The notes: generated from the sequence alone by a model not told the origin. 19,324 nt of DNA from Ophiocordyceps camponoti-saundersi (nom. inval.) (GCA_003339415.1 PDHQ01000381.1:9807-29130), one strand, 5' to 3'; positions 9,426 through 19,324 are shown, counted from the first letter of the stretch. Translations and numbers: made by a program.

Positions 9426-10717
9426 TCAGGAAGAGGCCACGGTGGAGCTAGGCCTTGAACCGGTTGCGGCATCTGGGGGTTCGGGGTTTCCAGAGTCAAG
9501 TTGCTCCATAACAGCCCTTGTTTTATGCCTTGAGCCGCTGCGTCCCGCCAACGTCTTCCTGCGCGTCTCTGACGAGGAAACTGTGGAGAGGAAGCGGTGA
9601 GCGAGGTTCATCGACTGGGAATGAAGATCAACGAACCTATACCATACGAATGTCGGCCCGATAGTCATGAAGTGCCACAGGCTGTGGGCATCGACGCTCC
9701 CCAGCCAGGGTGGAAAGTCAAAGAGCTCCATGCTCATGGCGAACATGATCCATGCGACGACGAGACCCGGCAGCATAGCCCAAGCACTGCGGGACTTGCG
9801 GTAACTGTCCCAACTGAACCAGGTCCATAGTAGGTTGTGAACGGTACCGGCAGCGACATTGGCCGCCATGTTGTACGTGTAGTCCCATCGGACGCCCTTG
9901 AGGTAGGCAATATGCGAGAGATAGAGCAGCGCGCACAGGGCAGACCACAGCCGCAGGATAGAGCGTCGACGAGGAGTCGGCCGTTCCAAGTGGAAGATGC
10001 GGATGGGCGTGTAGTACATTCCATAGAGGACGCTGGCGCCGGCAGCGAAGTAGTCGAGTTGCTCAGTCAGAGGGAAATCTCGGGTGTGGAAAAGGGCGCT
10101 GCAGCACCAGGTGACGATGCCGATGCGGGCGAGCCATATGTACCAGGGACGCAGGCCGTAGCTAGCCGGGATTCGAGCGCGAACCTTGCGAAGACCGTTC
10201 CAGTGCGCCCAGAGATTGCCGAGGGAGAAGAGCACGGAAAGGGGCTCTTGCATGCCGAGAAAGCGGTAAAACGGCCATTTGCCGTGAAATTGGACCACGG
10301 GCTGGCCAGAAGCCACGCGCTGTGCCGTCACGATGTGCTGGCATGTGTAGTCGCATTCGGATGCGCAGTTCCAGAGGAGCATGCGACGGAGGAAGGCTGA
10401 AGGACGTCAGCTCGGAGAAGGACGAGGACGATGAGGAATGACGTACGAATCGGTGTTTGTTCGCTGCCAGGCGCGCAATTCTCAGCTCGGCAGACCTGTA
10501 GGAGAGGAGCTCCACGTCAGCGTTATTAACCATGACCCAGCCGGGGAGAGGAGGGGGAAGGACAAGCAGCGGCTCATACGTCGAAACAATGATGAAACTC
10601 GGACGACCGATCACCGACGGAGGCGATTGCGGTGCCGCAGAGCGCCAGCAGGAAGAGCATCTTGGTTAGGGACAGGGCCGGCGCGCGAGGCGACGCCGTG
10701 TCCGGGGCCGGCGCCAT
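9426..10717 (-). CDS. PER1: PER1/PGAP3-type GPI-anchor lipid remodelling protein
   Basis: ER membrane protein of the Per1/PGAP3 family, which removes the sn-2 acyl chain of GPI anchors during lipid remodelling. Minus-strand exons 10717-10580, 10495-10447 and 10396-9426 give about 385 residues; introns are 84 and 50 bases, the second with a GCTGAC branch. The N-terminus has a signal peptide (MLFLLALCGTAIAS) followed by SVGDRSSEFHHC. The Cys-rich lumenal start reads CFDVCRAENCAPG and, across intron 2, TPIPFLRRMLLWNC and CDYTCQHIV. Several hydrophobic spans follow. CREST-superfamily residues are present: SALFHTRDF (His166), Asp177, and DAHSLWH (Asp298, His300, His304). After WYRFV the last ~68 residues are polar, Ser-rich and not family-like. 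The start could instead be 10660, 19 codons later, with the better Kozak context; I favour 10717 weakly. A remnant copy of its catalytic segment lies downstream. Confidence 0.92.
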
Positions 10718-10964
10718 GGACGACGACTGAAGAGGAAGCTTGACTCTCGTACTTGGGTGTTTCGAGTGGGTGGAGATGGGCGAACGAGGAGGATACGGGC
10801 CAGTAGGTAGAAGTCGAGGGAGCCAAGTCGAGGAAGAGTAGAAGTCGTTCGTGATAAGGAAAGGAGGATAAAGAGAAGAAGGACAAGGAGGCTGGGAAGA
10901 GAAGAGAAAGGGCAAAGTAACTTCTGTTATCGGTGATGAAAACGGCGAAGAACGTGGCAGATAG

Positions 10965-11026
10965 AGGTAGGTATGTAGGTATGTAGAGCGTACGTAGGTA
11001 GGTAGGTGGTAGGTGGGTGGGAGGTG
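10965..11026. repeat. GTAG/GTAT simple repeat
   Basis: Degenerate tetranucleotide repeat (ggtaggtatgtaggtatgta..., later ggtaggtaggtgg) in the PER1 upstream region. It is imperfect and grades into GGTGGG runs. Confidence 0.85.
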
Positions 11027-11204
11027 AAGGTTCTCCGGCTCCGGCCGAACGCCCAGGGCAGCGGGAATACAAGGAATGGTCGGGCCCGCGGGCCGGATCC
11101 GACCAGAGGCAGCCAAGCTCGAAACGGAGCTGTTGAATCGGGAGAGGAACAAGCTACTTACTACATATTGCCGAGAGCTGATATAGAGATATGCACGCTG
11201 TAAG

Positions 11205-11218
11205 TGCATATATATGCA
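11205..11218. repeat. Perfect 14-base palindrome
   Basis: tgcatatatatgca is its own reverse complement and lies in a locally AT-rich patch (11177-11240) of otherwise GC-rich DNA between PER1 and MPS1. It could be a low-melting promoter element; no factor is assigned. Confidence 0.8.
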
Positions 11219-11601
11219 TGTATCTAGATATGTATATATCCCATCAAGCTGTCTGTCGCGCGGACCTCTGTCGCCGAACCTCCTCCAAGCTTTACCGTCT
11301 TTCCCTTTTATGCCTATCACGACGGAGTGAACTCATCTAGGTACGTAGTAAACGATGGTGAGGAACCTAGCATTTCGGCTAACATCTGACGTGAGGATGT
11401 AGTCGCGTCTTGTTTACACCATTCTCCTTCACCCTGTTCAACTGCCGAGGGGTATCTGTAGTGGAAGCAGAGTCTACATAGCTGGTGATGATGATGGTGA
11501 CGATGCGCGTGGCATTCTTAGCGTTGTCGCCCTCGCTATTCTTAGAGGTTGCACGCTTGTCCTCAGTCCCCTTCCTCTCGCACGTGTCCATCTCATACGT
11601 T

Positions 11602-11629
11602 TGTATGTATGTATGTACATATGTATGTA
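11602..11629. repeat. GTAT microsatellite
   Basis: Roughly seven units of gtat, interrupted once by gtacat, about 480 bases upstream of the MPS1 start codon. Confidence 0.85.
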
Positions 11630-11955
11630 GAATCACACCTTCATGGCAATGCAAGATCACAGTCGTCGTCGCGGAATTCAGGCAACGCGCGTGAAGAAAA
11701 GAAAACCCTCCCCGTCTTCGGCGCTGGCCCCGTCCGGCTCCCCCCCCACCCGGGGACCCACACCCTCCGGTTGCCCATGACAACCAGGGAAACATGCTAA
11801 TTGGCTCGACAACAAAAACCAACACGAACTGCCGCCAACCCCACGTTTCCCTCTCAAGCACACACTCTCTTACGCGCCTTGACCACATCGTCCCGCTTCT
11901 CGAGAGACTCACGACATCCGAGGCCGAGTGCCTCTCTCGGACGCGTGGATCATCG

Positions 11956-12005
11956 GTTTTTTTTTCTTCTTCTTCTTTTCTGTTTCCTCCTTTCTTTCTT
12001 TTCAT
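11956..12005 (+). promoter_or_regulatory. Pyrimidine-rich tract in the MPS1 leader/promoter
   Basis: A nearly uninterrupted C/T stretch (T9 followed by ttc repeats and further T/C) about 100-150 bases before the MPS1 ATG. Such CT tracts are common near transcription starts of filamentous fungal genes; the role here is inferred from position. Confidence 0.5.
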
Positions 12006-12103
12006 CCCGTTTTCACGACGCGTTCGCCTCCCTTCGCCTCCCCCTTCGGACGCGTCTCCGAAACAAGGGTTTTCGCCCCTTCGCCACCTCGAACCACGCC
12101 GAA

Positions 12104-14589
12104 ATGGCGACCGCCTCACCTACGCCCATGGCCGCTGGCTCCGGCTCTGTACGGATGATGGCTCATCGTCAGAAGTTGAGACGGATGCCTTCGCGGTCTG
12201 CTATTAGCAGAGGCGAGATGGCACAACAGCAGCAACAACAACAACAACAGCAGCAACAGCAGCAGCCGCCGTATCGTGATGATAGCTCCGAGGATGAAAT
12301 ACCCGTTCCCATGAAGCTGAGCGCCCTCACCAAGGCGCTGCTCAACGATGGAGGCGAGCAAAAGGCCACATCTTCTCCTCGGACCAGCCGGCGTCGCGCC
12401 AGCCCTTCGTCACAGGAACGCCTACCGCCGCCAAGAGCTGTGAGCGACCAGCCCGAATCCAGTCCCGCATTACGGAAACGAGTCGTGCGTCTCAGCAGCA
12501 CGCCTCAAAGCCTGAACCGACTACCCCCGCAAAAGAGACGCTCGGCTTCGGTCTCAAGACCCGGGATCCGGTCATCCAGCCAAGCCGACGATCGGCCGGC
12601 GTCACGGCAGCAAGAAGGTCGATCGGATGTGAACACGCCGGCTCACGGTGAGCGAGTCGTGCGCATAAATGCGGGCTCCTCGTCTTCGGGTGTTGGCCGC
12701 CGCGTCGGTTCATCCGCATCATCTTCGGCGCGCTCCCGCCTAGAGCCTCACGGCAGCGTCGACACGGAAGTCGATACGGCGGCCCGAAGCTCGGCAAACA
12801 CAAGCCACGGAAGCATATCGCGACACCCTTCGGCGCCGCGGAGTCGAGGCGACGATAACAACGGCCACCTTCAGAGCTCCATGCGTATCAAGCGCGTAGG
12901 CAAGATCCCCGGCAGCTTTCTCAGCGGGCCGGCGCGGCGAGGGAGAAGAAGACAGAGCGAGGAGGAGGAGGCGGATGAGAACAACGAAGGCGATCTGTTG
13001 GTATCGATCGGCGCAGACGAGCCACGACACGTACCGGAGCCTTCGTCGCCGCACTACGCAGATGCTATCCGCAACTTTAAATCCGGTAGTCCTGTCAGCG
13101 GCGTTGCTACGGCGAGGGCCCTCATGCGGAGGCAGGCTCCGACGCCGGAGCCGGAGCCGGAGCAAGTGGAGAAGCGTGCACCGGTCGTCGAGATGGTCTC
13201 GGTCTACGATCAGGAGAATCAGGTGGCCGGACGAGGAGGGAAGAAGTCGTCGGTCGAGCAGGTGCTTCCTCTTGGCGGAGCGGCGGAAAACATGGTGAAG
13301 CCATTCAGCAACAGCAACAACAGCAACGTTAACAACCACAACATCAACAATGCCGAGCGCCGACCACTATCCGAGCTGGCGCACAACACGCCGCACCGAG
13401 CACCGCCTCCCCCGCCGCCCAAGATGTCCGTCCTAGAAGCTGCGACAACGGCGCGGTCCAAGCAGCGACGCAACGTCCTCCGCGTCAACGGCAAGTCCTA
13501 CACCAGACTCGACTGCCTCGGCCGCGGCGGCAGCGCAAAGGTCTATCGGGTGACGGCCGAGAACGGCAACATGTTTGCTCTGAAGCGCGTCTCGCTCGAC
13601 CATGCAGACGAGACGACCGTTCGCGGTTACAAGGGCGAGATGGACTTGCTGAAGAAGCTGGCGAGCGTCGATCGTGTCATCAAGCTTTTTGATCATGAGC
13701 TCAACGTGGAGAAGCAGGTGTTGACGTTGGTGAGTTTTCTCGAGATGATGATCGAGGCTTCGTTCTAACTTCTCCTCCGCAGCTCATGGAACTGGGCGAG
13801 CTCGACCTCAACAAGCTCATAACGTCGAGGCAAAATCCAGAGAACGCGCGCTTCGATCCCGTCTTCGTCCGCTTCTACTGGAAGGAGATGCTCGAGTGTC
13901 TCGAAGCCGTCCATCGATACGACATCGTTCATTCAGATCTCAAGCCCGCCAACTTCGTCCTGGTTCGGGGCCGGTTGAAACTCATCGACTTTGGCATCGC
14001 GAATGCCATTCAGACGGACGAGACGGTCAACGTCCATCGCGAGACTCAGATCGGCACTCCCAATTACATGTCTCCCGAGTCGCTCATGGACGCCAACAGC
14101 AATAGCGGCGGCGGCGGCAACAGAGGGCCGCGACTGATGAAGCTCGGCAAGCCCAGCGACGTGTGGTCTCTAGGCTGCATCCTGTATCAGATGGTCTACG
14201 GCCTTCCGCCCTTTGGCCACATCCCCAACCAGATGGCTCGCTGCCAGGCCATCGTCAACTGGGACCACGCCATCGAGTTTCACTCTCGCGCCGTCGGCGG
14301 CGTGCCCGTTCCGCCTTCACTTCTACGCACCATGCGTCGCTGCCTCAGCCGCGAGCAGCATCTGCGTCCGACGTGCGCCGAGCTGTTGCTCCCCACCGAT
14401 GGTTTCCTCTACCCTGCCGAGGTGGCAGAAGGCGTGATGCCGGTTGACGAGGAGCTTCTCGCTCGTCTCGTCCAGAGCGTCGTTTCCCGCTGCCGCGAGC
14501 GTATGCCTTCTGAGGCAGAGGTACTTTCTTCATGGCCGCAGGCTTATTGGGCCAGTATCCGCAAGGCGGCAAGCAACAGCAGAACGTGA
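12104..14589 (+). CDS. MPS1: Mps1/TTK-family dual-specificity checkpoint kinase
   Basis: Kinase of the Mps1/TTK family, which acts at kinetochores in the spindle assembly checkpoint and, in yeast, in spindle pole duplication. Exons 12104-13729 and 13783-14589 give about 810 residues. The 53-base intron (GTGAGT, CTAAC branch, CAG) falls inside the kinase domain. The start is the first ATG in frame; the frame is open upstream but only from non-ATG codons. Residues 1-460 are low-complexity and basic, with a 14-Gln tract (41-54), an Asn/Ser-rich patch (about 402-416) and a Pro run. The kinase domain starts near 466: glycine loop LGRGGSAKVY, VAIK-type Lys494 in FALKRV, HSDLKPANF with catalytic Asp594 (HSD in place of HRD, as expected for Mps1), IDFG Asp611, activation-segment end IGTPNYMSPE, and DVWSLGCILYQM. 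A Gly-rich insert follows the MSPE motif. The last ~50 residues form a short C-terminal extension. Confidence 0.95.
12224..12265 (+). repeat. CAA/CAG repeat encoding 14 Gln
   Basis: Fourteen consecutive Gln codons, mixing CAA and CAG, in the disordered N-terminal region of the Mps1 kinase. The codon mixture suggests selection for the Gln run or an old repeat rather than a fresh pure-CAG expansion. Confidence 0.95.
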
Positions 14590-14983
14590 TGAAGGAGAGA
14601 ACATGGGACGAAAGGAAGAGACATGACGTCAACGGAGGGGGTTAAAATAAAGGAAAAAAGGCAATGGGAGCGTTTCTCGGGCCCCTTTGGAGTTTGGATT
14701 CTCTTTACTGTTGCTTCCAGGGACATATACCACTTATTGTTTTCGTTTTCCTCACCTCGGTCTGGAGCCAGCATAGCCTAGCGTGCAAAAGATGGAGGCC
14801 GCCCTGACCTCACAGATTCATGGGCATCTTACATCGCCGTCGTTGATACCTAGTCCAAGGCATTTCCCTTTATATATACCAGGGTGGTACCTAGGTGGAC
14901 GAGTCGATCTTGCATAGGTCCCCCCTTCATATCTCCACCCTCTAAAAGGTCAATGTACTCGCTGCCGGTCCTTGAGTCGGTTG
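14590..14983. other. Convergent intergenic region, MPS1 and bL21m 3' ends
   Basis: Nearly 400 bases between two converging genes, holding both 3' untranslated regions. An AATAAA lies at 14646-14651 on the + strand, about 57 bases after the MPS1 stop. No coding sequence is supported. Confidence 0.6.
14646..14651 (+). terminator. AATAAA polyadenylation-type signal for MPS1
   Basis: AATAAA 57 bases downstream of the MPS1 stop codon, in an A-rich context. Fungal genes often use looser signals, so the assignment rests on position and motif only. Confidence 0.4.
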
Positions 14984-15727
14984 TTACGCAGCTGGTTCTG
15001 CCTCGGCCATCTTTGCCGTAGGAACCTTTGCATTTGGTTCTTTCGCCCTAGGAACCGTCGCATTTGGTTCCGTCGCCCGAGTAACCTTCACCTCACGTAC
15101 CTTCGCCTGAGGTACCTCCGAGGCGATGCTGAGCTCGGATATCCGCAAGATGGTGTAGCGAAGCTTGGATTTCGCCTGACGTTTCCGACGACAACGCCGC
15201 TTCTTTTTGATCTTGATGCGCATCGGTTCCGACTCGGACCCCAGCACAGTCGCTCGACAAATAAACAACCGATCATCGATATGTGGCGCCCCCTTCATGG
15301 TAAAATCTCGACTGCCGAGGACACTGGCGCGATTCAAGCGGAGCACATCACCGGGTACGACATCCGGCATGCGAAACGGTAGCCGCACCTGGTCGCCCTC
15401 CTGCACCAGGTAAGGGAAGCCGTGGATGTGGACGGTGATGTAGTGTCCCGGCTGCGCCGCCAGCACGGGAAGCAACCTCCTGACCGAGTCGGCTATGGGC
15501 GTCGGGGGTGCCGTCGGATGGCTCTTCTTGAAGGCTAGCGGCCTGAATTCTTTGCTTGTCGGGTTAGGCGCGTTGTTGGGGTGCGCTGGTGGAGGCCGGG
15601 GCATCGGGGTATCGACCATGGGTGCCGGCGTTCTGAAGTTGGCCCGCTGCTGGATCGGTAGCGGCCATTGGCACGGCCAGGCCGGACCCCGGAGCTGGGG
15701 CAGATGCCGGAAGACTGCTCTGCACAT
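14984..15727 (-). CDS. MRPL49: Mitochondrial large-subunit ribosomal protein bL21m
   Basis: Predicted protein bL21m (yeast Mrpl49) of the mitochondrial ribosome large subunit, 247 residues in one exon. Residues 1-35 are Arg-rich with almost no acids, fitting a mitochondrial presequence; a Pro-rich linker follows. The bL21 domain runs about 79-203: HYITVHIHGFPYLVQEGDQV, GDVLRLNRASVLGSRDFT, GAPHIDDRLF, a very basic stretch KKKRRCRRKRQAKSKLR typical of the RNA-binding end of L21, and the closing strand YTILRISELSI. Residues 208-247 are an unusual addition: eight pentapeptide units such as AKEPN, AKVPT, ATVPR, encoded by a 15-base repeat. The start at 15727 has a good context (aagaATG). An upstream GTAAGG...CAG pair could suggest a 5' intron, but the reading frame beyond it gives no better N-terminus. 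It is divergent from NSA2. Confidence 0.9.
   Translation of the reverse strand: MCRAVFRHLPQLRGPAWPCQWPLPIQQRANFRTPAPMVDTPMPRPPPAHPNNAPNPTSKEFRPLAFKKSHPTAPPTPIADSVRRLLPVLAAQPGHYITVHIHGFPYLVQEGDQVRLPFRMPDVVPGDVLRLNRASVLGSRDFTMKGAPHIDDRLFICRATVLGSESEPMRIKIKKKRRCRRKRQAKSKLRYTILRISELSIASEVPQAKVREVKVTRATEPNATVPRAKEPNAKVPTAKMAEAEPAA
14987..15106 (-). repeat. 15-base tandem repeat coding the bL21m tail
   Basis: Eight degenerate 15-base units, in register with codons, encode the last 40 residues of bL21m as pentapeptides (consensus A-K-[E/V]-P-x). The clearest copies form two near-identical 30-base units at 15021-15050 and 15051-15080. Outer units are more diverged, fitting an older expansion. Confidence 0.85.
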
Positions 15728-16005
15728 TCTTTTGTATCTTGTTTGTTTCCCTTACCAGGCTGCGGCCCTCGAGGCGACAGCGGCGAGGTCTGGATTTTGC
15801 CTCAGTACATAGAGCCGGGCTTGTAGGCCGAAAAGTTGGGCCTGGAGGTTGGAGCTCGGATTAGGGTGGCGCCGAGCGCCGAGTGGGTCCACGATTAGCA
15901 GTGATATTTTCTGCCCGTCTCCAAAGCAAAAGAGCCGTCGCCGTTGATCGATCGACTTTGTTAACAGATTCTCTCAATTGCCGGCTCTTGTCTCTATCTT
16001 TCAAG
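15728..16005. promoter_or_regulatory. Bidirectional promoter region, bL21m / NSA2
   Basis: These 278 bases separate the divergent start codons of bL21m (minus) and NSA2 (+) and must contain both promoters unless either gene has a distant non-coding exon. A tgatcgatcga motif lies near 15945. The NSA2 side ends in a pyrimidine-rich leader and the bL21m side in an A-rich leader. No TATA box is evident. Co-regulation of mitochondrial and cytosolic ribosome production is a possible consequence. Confidence 0.6.
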
Positions 16006-16855
16006 ATGGTAAGTCTTCGTCGGATCTCACTTTGATCGCATGAGCCAAAGCTCATCATGCGTCTTCTCCCCACAGCCGCAGAACGAGTACATGGAGAGGT
16101 GGCGCAAGCTGCACGGGAGACGACTCGACCACGAAGAGCGGACGCGCAAGCGAGCAGCGCGAGAAGGTCACAAGGCTTCCAAGGATGCGCAAAACCTGCG
16201 AGGTCTACGAGCGAAGCTGCACCAGAAGAAGCGCCATAATGAAAAGATCCAGATGAAGAAGGCCATCAAAGCGCACGAGGAGCGCAACGTCAAGACAGCA
16301 TCAGAAAAGGAGCCGTCGACGCCGATGCCGTCTTACCTCCTCGACAGAAACAACCCGTCGACAGCAAAGGCGTTGAGCAGCGCCATCAAGAACAAGCGCG
16401 CGGAAAAGGCGGCCCGCTTCAGCGTGCCGCTGCCCAAGGTGCGAGGCATCAGCGAGGAGGAGATGTTCAAGGTGGTCAAGACGGGCAAGAAGGTGCAGAA
16501 GAAGGCTTGGAAGCGGATGGTGACGAAGCCTACGTTCGTGGGCCCGGACTTTACGCGCCGCAACCCAAAGTACGAGCGCTTCATACGGCCCATGGGCCTG
16601 CGGTACAAAAAGGCAAACGTCACCCATCCGGAGCTCGGAGTGACGGTACAGCTGCCCATAATCAGCGTCAAGAAGAACCCTCAGAACCCGTTGTACACAC
16701 AGCTCGGCGTCCTGACCAAGGGCACCGTCATCGAGGTTAACGTCAGCGAGTTGGGGCTCGTGACGGCCGGCGGAAAGATCGTCTGGGGACGGTACGCGCA
16801 GGTCACGAACAATCCGGAGAACGAGGGATGTATCAACAGTGTGCTGTTGGTATGA
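16006..16855 (+). CDS. NSA2: Ribosome biogenesis protein Nsa2
   Basis: Nsa2 is a nucleolar/nuclear 60S pre-ribosome assembly factor needed for ITS2/27S processing. The first coding exon is only the ATG (16006-16008). A 67-base intron (GTAAGT...CACAG) is followed by exon 16076-16855, giving 260 residues, the same as the family's usual 260-261. The sequence is very highly conserved: it begins [17 protein letters not shown], followed by a basic helical region ([20 protein letters not shown]), [49 protein letters not shown], and the S8e/Nsa2-type beta-barrel ([40 protein letters not shown], ending [11 protein letters not shown]). The intron-first reading is certain because family members start Met-Pro-Gln-Asn-Glu-Tyr and the exon has no upstream in-frame Met that would fit. 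It is divergent from bL21m. Confidence 0.98.
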
Positions 16856-17352
16856 GCTCTTTGGCGAGCTTCTTCTGTTGCGTTTTCTTGATTCTTGAAG
16901 GGGCTGCATTGACGGAGATGAATAAGAGTCGATTTGGCGTTCAGGGGGAGGATATTTCGTTTTTTTTTCTCAAGTTGTCAATCGTGTTTCCGTCATGGAG
17001 GAAAGAAGAGTAGAACAAAGATGTCAAAAAGACAGCAGAAGAAAAGAGAATTAACAAGCCGTACGGATACTATCCCCAACTCATTCTCCTAAAAGGTCAA
17101 CGTTCCCCTGAGCCGAATGATGTACGAATAGTCATCTTATGCACACACACATCAAGGAGAAATAGCTCCACGTGCCCGATAAGATAAGCTTATCGGCGTG
17201 CCGAGACATTTCCCAGATCCACTCGTGATGATAATTTTCTGCGGAAAAACGCTTCCCTTGGCCTTTCCTGTGCATCATTCCGCTGTACCGATTTCGCGCC
17301 GCTTCCTGTCCTTCAACCCCTCTCGGAATCTTCTTATTCGTCGCGTCAAGGC
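16856..17352. other. Intergenic: NSA2 3' end and HMT1 promoter
   Basis: No gene is supported. The first ~200 bases are A/T-richer 3' untranslated sequence of NSA2. The remainder holds the presumed promoter of the methyltransferase, including a CACGTG (17169-17174) next to a palindrome of GATA sites (17176-17196), and a pyrimidine-rich leader near 17290-17340. Confidence 0.6.
17169..17196. promoter_or_regulatory. CACGTG plus palindromic GATA-site cluster
   Basis: An E-box CACGTG (17169-17174) is followed by ccgataag-ataag-cttatcgg (17176-17196), an 8-base inverted repeat with a 5-base spacer. It contains three GATAAG sites: 17178-17183, 17183-17188, and 17189-17194 on the minus strand. GATAAG is the core bound by fungal GATA factors (AreA/NIT2, SreA and others). 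The cluster sits about 160-180 bases upstream of the methyltransferase ATG. Function is inferred. Confidence 0.45.
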
Positions 17353-18661
<1,309 letters not shown>

Positions 18662-19234
18662 GGCGACGATGTATAAGAAAGAGAATGAGGGGAGGAGGAA
18701 ACGAACGGTGGTCACCACATACACATACATACCTTACCTTACCTTACCTAGATACCTACTCCGGGGAGCAGGATGATATCCCTTCCGCGCTTTTGTTTTT
18801 TCTTTTACGTCGTCTCGTGCCACTCTTTCCTCCCCTCTTCTCCTCATGTCGGCTTGAGACGTGGCTTTGAGCAGAACTATCCTCCCCTCGGCATCTTTTT
18901 CTGTGAATATTCTACGCTCGAGACGATGGTGAGAGCATCAGAGGCCGAGGCAGCGATGGGCACCTCCTCGCTTTCCCTAGAATAGACGAGGATAGCGATT
19001 GTCGGAGAGGGGGACAAAGATGGTTGTCACGATACTTCAGGCATGGCATGGTGAAAAAAGGAGTAAGGAAGAATCACAAGTATAAACAAGGGATGGACAG
19101 AAAAGTTAATAGACCAAGTAAAACCAGGCCGAAGCATCGTGAAAATGTCCTTTCGATTCTTTTCAACTCGGCAAGCAAATACATACATACCCACGAAGAG
19201 ATGCTGCAGTTCTCCTCCGTCAACAGGCAATCAT

Positions 19235-19235
<1 letters not shown>
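18662..19235. other. 3' flank of HMT1, no gene seen
   Basis: Downstream DNA with short open frames only. It contains a four-copy ACCTT repeat (18731-18749) and pyrimidine-rich patches near 18790-18850. I see no RNA gene or second coding region. Confidence 0.6.
18731..18749. repeat. ACCTT tandem repeat, about 3.8 copies
   Basis: A five-base unit repeated in the HMT1 3' flank. It resembles an interstitial simple repeat; the unit is not the fungal telomere repeat TTAGGG. Confidence 0.9.

Positions 19236-19309
<74 letters not shown>
19236..19309. repeat. Poly-C homopolymer (74 C)
   Basis: Seventy-four uninterrupted C near the window's end, followed by gcccc and gcgtcacgtc. On the minus strand this is G74. 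It is the longest homopolymer in the window and about 570 bases past the HMT1 stop. Exact length is likely unreliable in any sequencing technology. Confidence 0.95.
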
Positions 19310-19310
<1 letters not shown>

Positions 19311-19324
19311 CCCCGCGTCACGTC

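Larger units (their letters stand above)
10718..12103. other. Divergent intergenic region between PER1 and MPS1
   Basis: This 1.39-kb region holds the promoters and leaders of PER1 (minus) and MPS1 (+). A long minus frame is open across 10718-11320 but is Ser/Pro/Tyr-rich and simple-sequence driven, so I treat it as leader or promoter DNA. There are GTAG/GTAT repeats (10965-11026 and 11602-11629), a 14-base AT palindrome (11205-11218), and a strong pyrimidine tract at 11956-12005 just upstream of MPS1. No clear TATA box is assigned. Confidence 0.6.

Noticed and set aside
10718..11320. Long open minus-strand frame upstream of PER1
   Set aside because: Composition is simple-repeat and Ser/Pro driven with no motif; the signal peptide of PER1 begins at 10717 or 10660, so this is leader or promoter DNA.
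11801..12103. N-terminal extension of Mps1
   Set aside because: The frame is open but starts at TTG; it includes the pyrimidine tract and no ATG occurs before 12104.
15740..15760. 5' intron in bL21m (GTAAGG...GTGCAG on the minus strand)
   Set aside because: The upstream sequence gives a TGA soon after the only nearby ATG, while the ATG at 15727 has good context and a presequence-like start.
18731..18749. Telomere-like repeat
   Set aside because: The unit is ACCTT, not TTAGGG, and only about four copies occur beside ordinary genes.

Overview
The window looks like nuclear DNA from a filamentous ascomycete, probably a Sordariomycete; I cannot place it more finely. Genes are interrupted by short introns of about 50-120 bases with GT...CTAAC/CTGAC...AG signals, 5' leaders are pyrimidine-rich, and coding DNA is GC-rich. 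The gene set is typical fungal housekeeping. No bacterial operon, phage, CRISPR array or clearly intact transposon is visible.

Layout. 1-1130: non-coding, opening with a run of 39 G. About 1131-2136 (minus): traces of an unrecognised Cys-rich and acidic protein gene with two plausible introns, followed by a coiled-coil-like tail broken by stops and a frameshift. 3033-5515 (+): intracellular PhoD-like metallophosphatase, five exons. 6606-8376 (+): mitochondrial delta-1-pyrroline-5-carboxylate dehydrogenase, two exons. 9426-10717 (minus): PER1/PGAP3-type GPI-anchor lipid remodelling protein, three exons, with a decayed copy of its catalytic C-terminal segment at about 9210-9292. 12104-14589 (+): Mps1/TTK spindle checkpoint kinase, two exons. 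14984-15727 (minus): mitochondrial ribosomal protein bL21m with an unusual pentapeptide-repeat tail. 16006-16855 (+): ribosome biogenesis factor Nsa2, whose first coding exon is only the ATG. 17353-18661 (+): type I protein arginine methyltransferase (Hmt1/PRMT1), five exons. The window closes with a run of 74 C.

How they work together. The genes do not form one pathway. They cover phosphate-ester hydrolysis, proline catabolism, GPI-anchor maturation, spindle checkpoint, mitochondrial translation, 60S assembly and protein methylation. The bL21m and NSA2 genes are divergent and share a 278-base intergenic promoter. I did not find a convincing new multi-gene system. The items most worth a second look are the unidentified minus-strand gene near 1.1-2.1 kb, the PER1 fragment duplication, the bL21m repeat tail, the GATA-site palindrome before the methyltransferase, and the very long G/C homopolymers.
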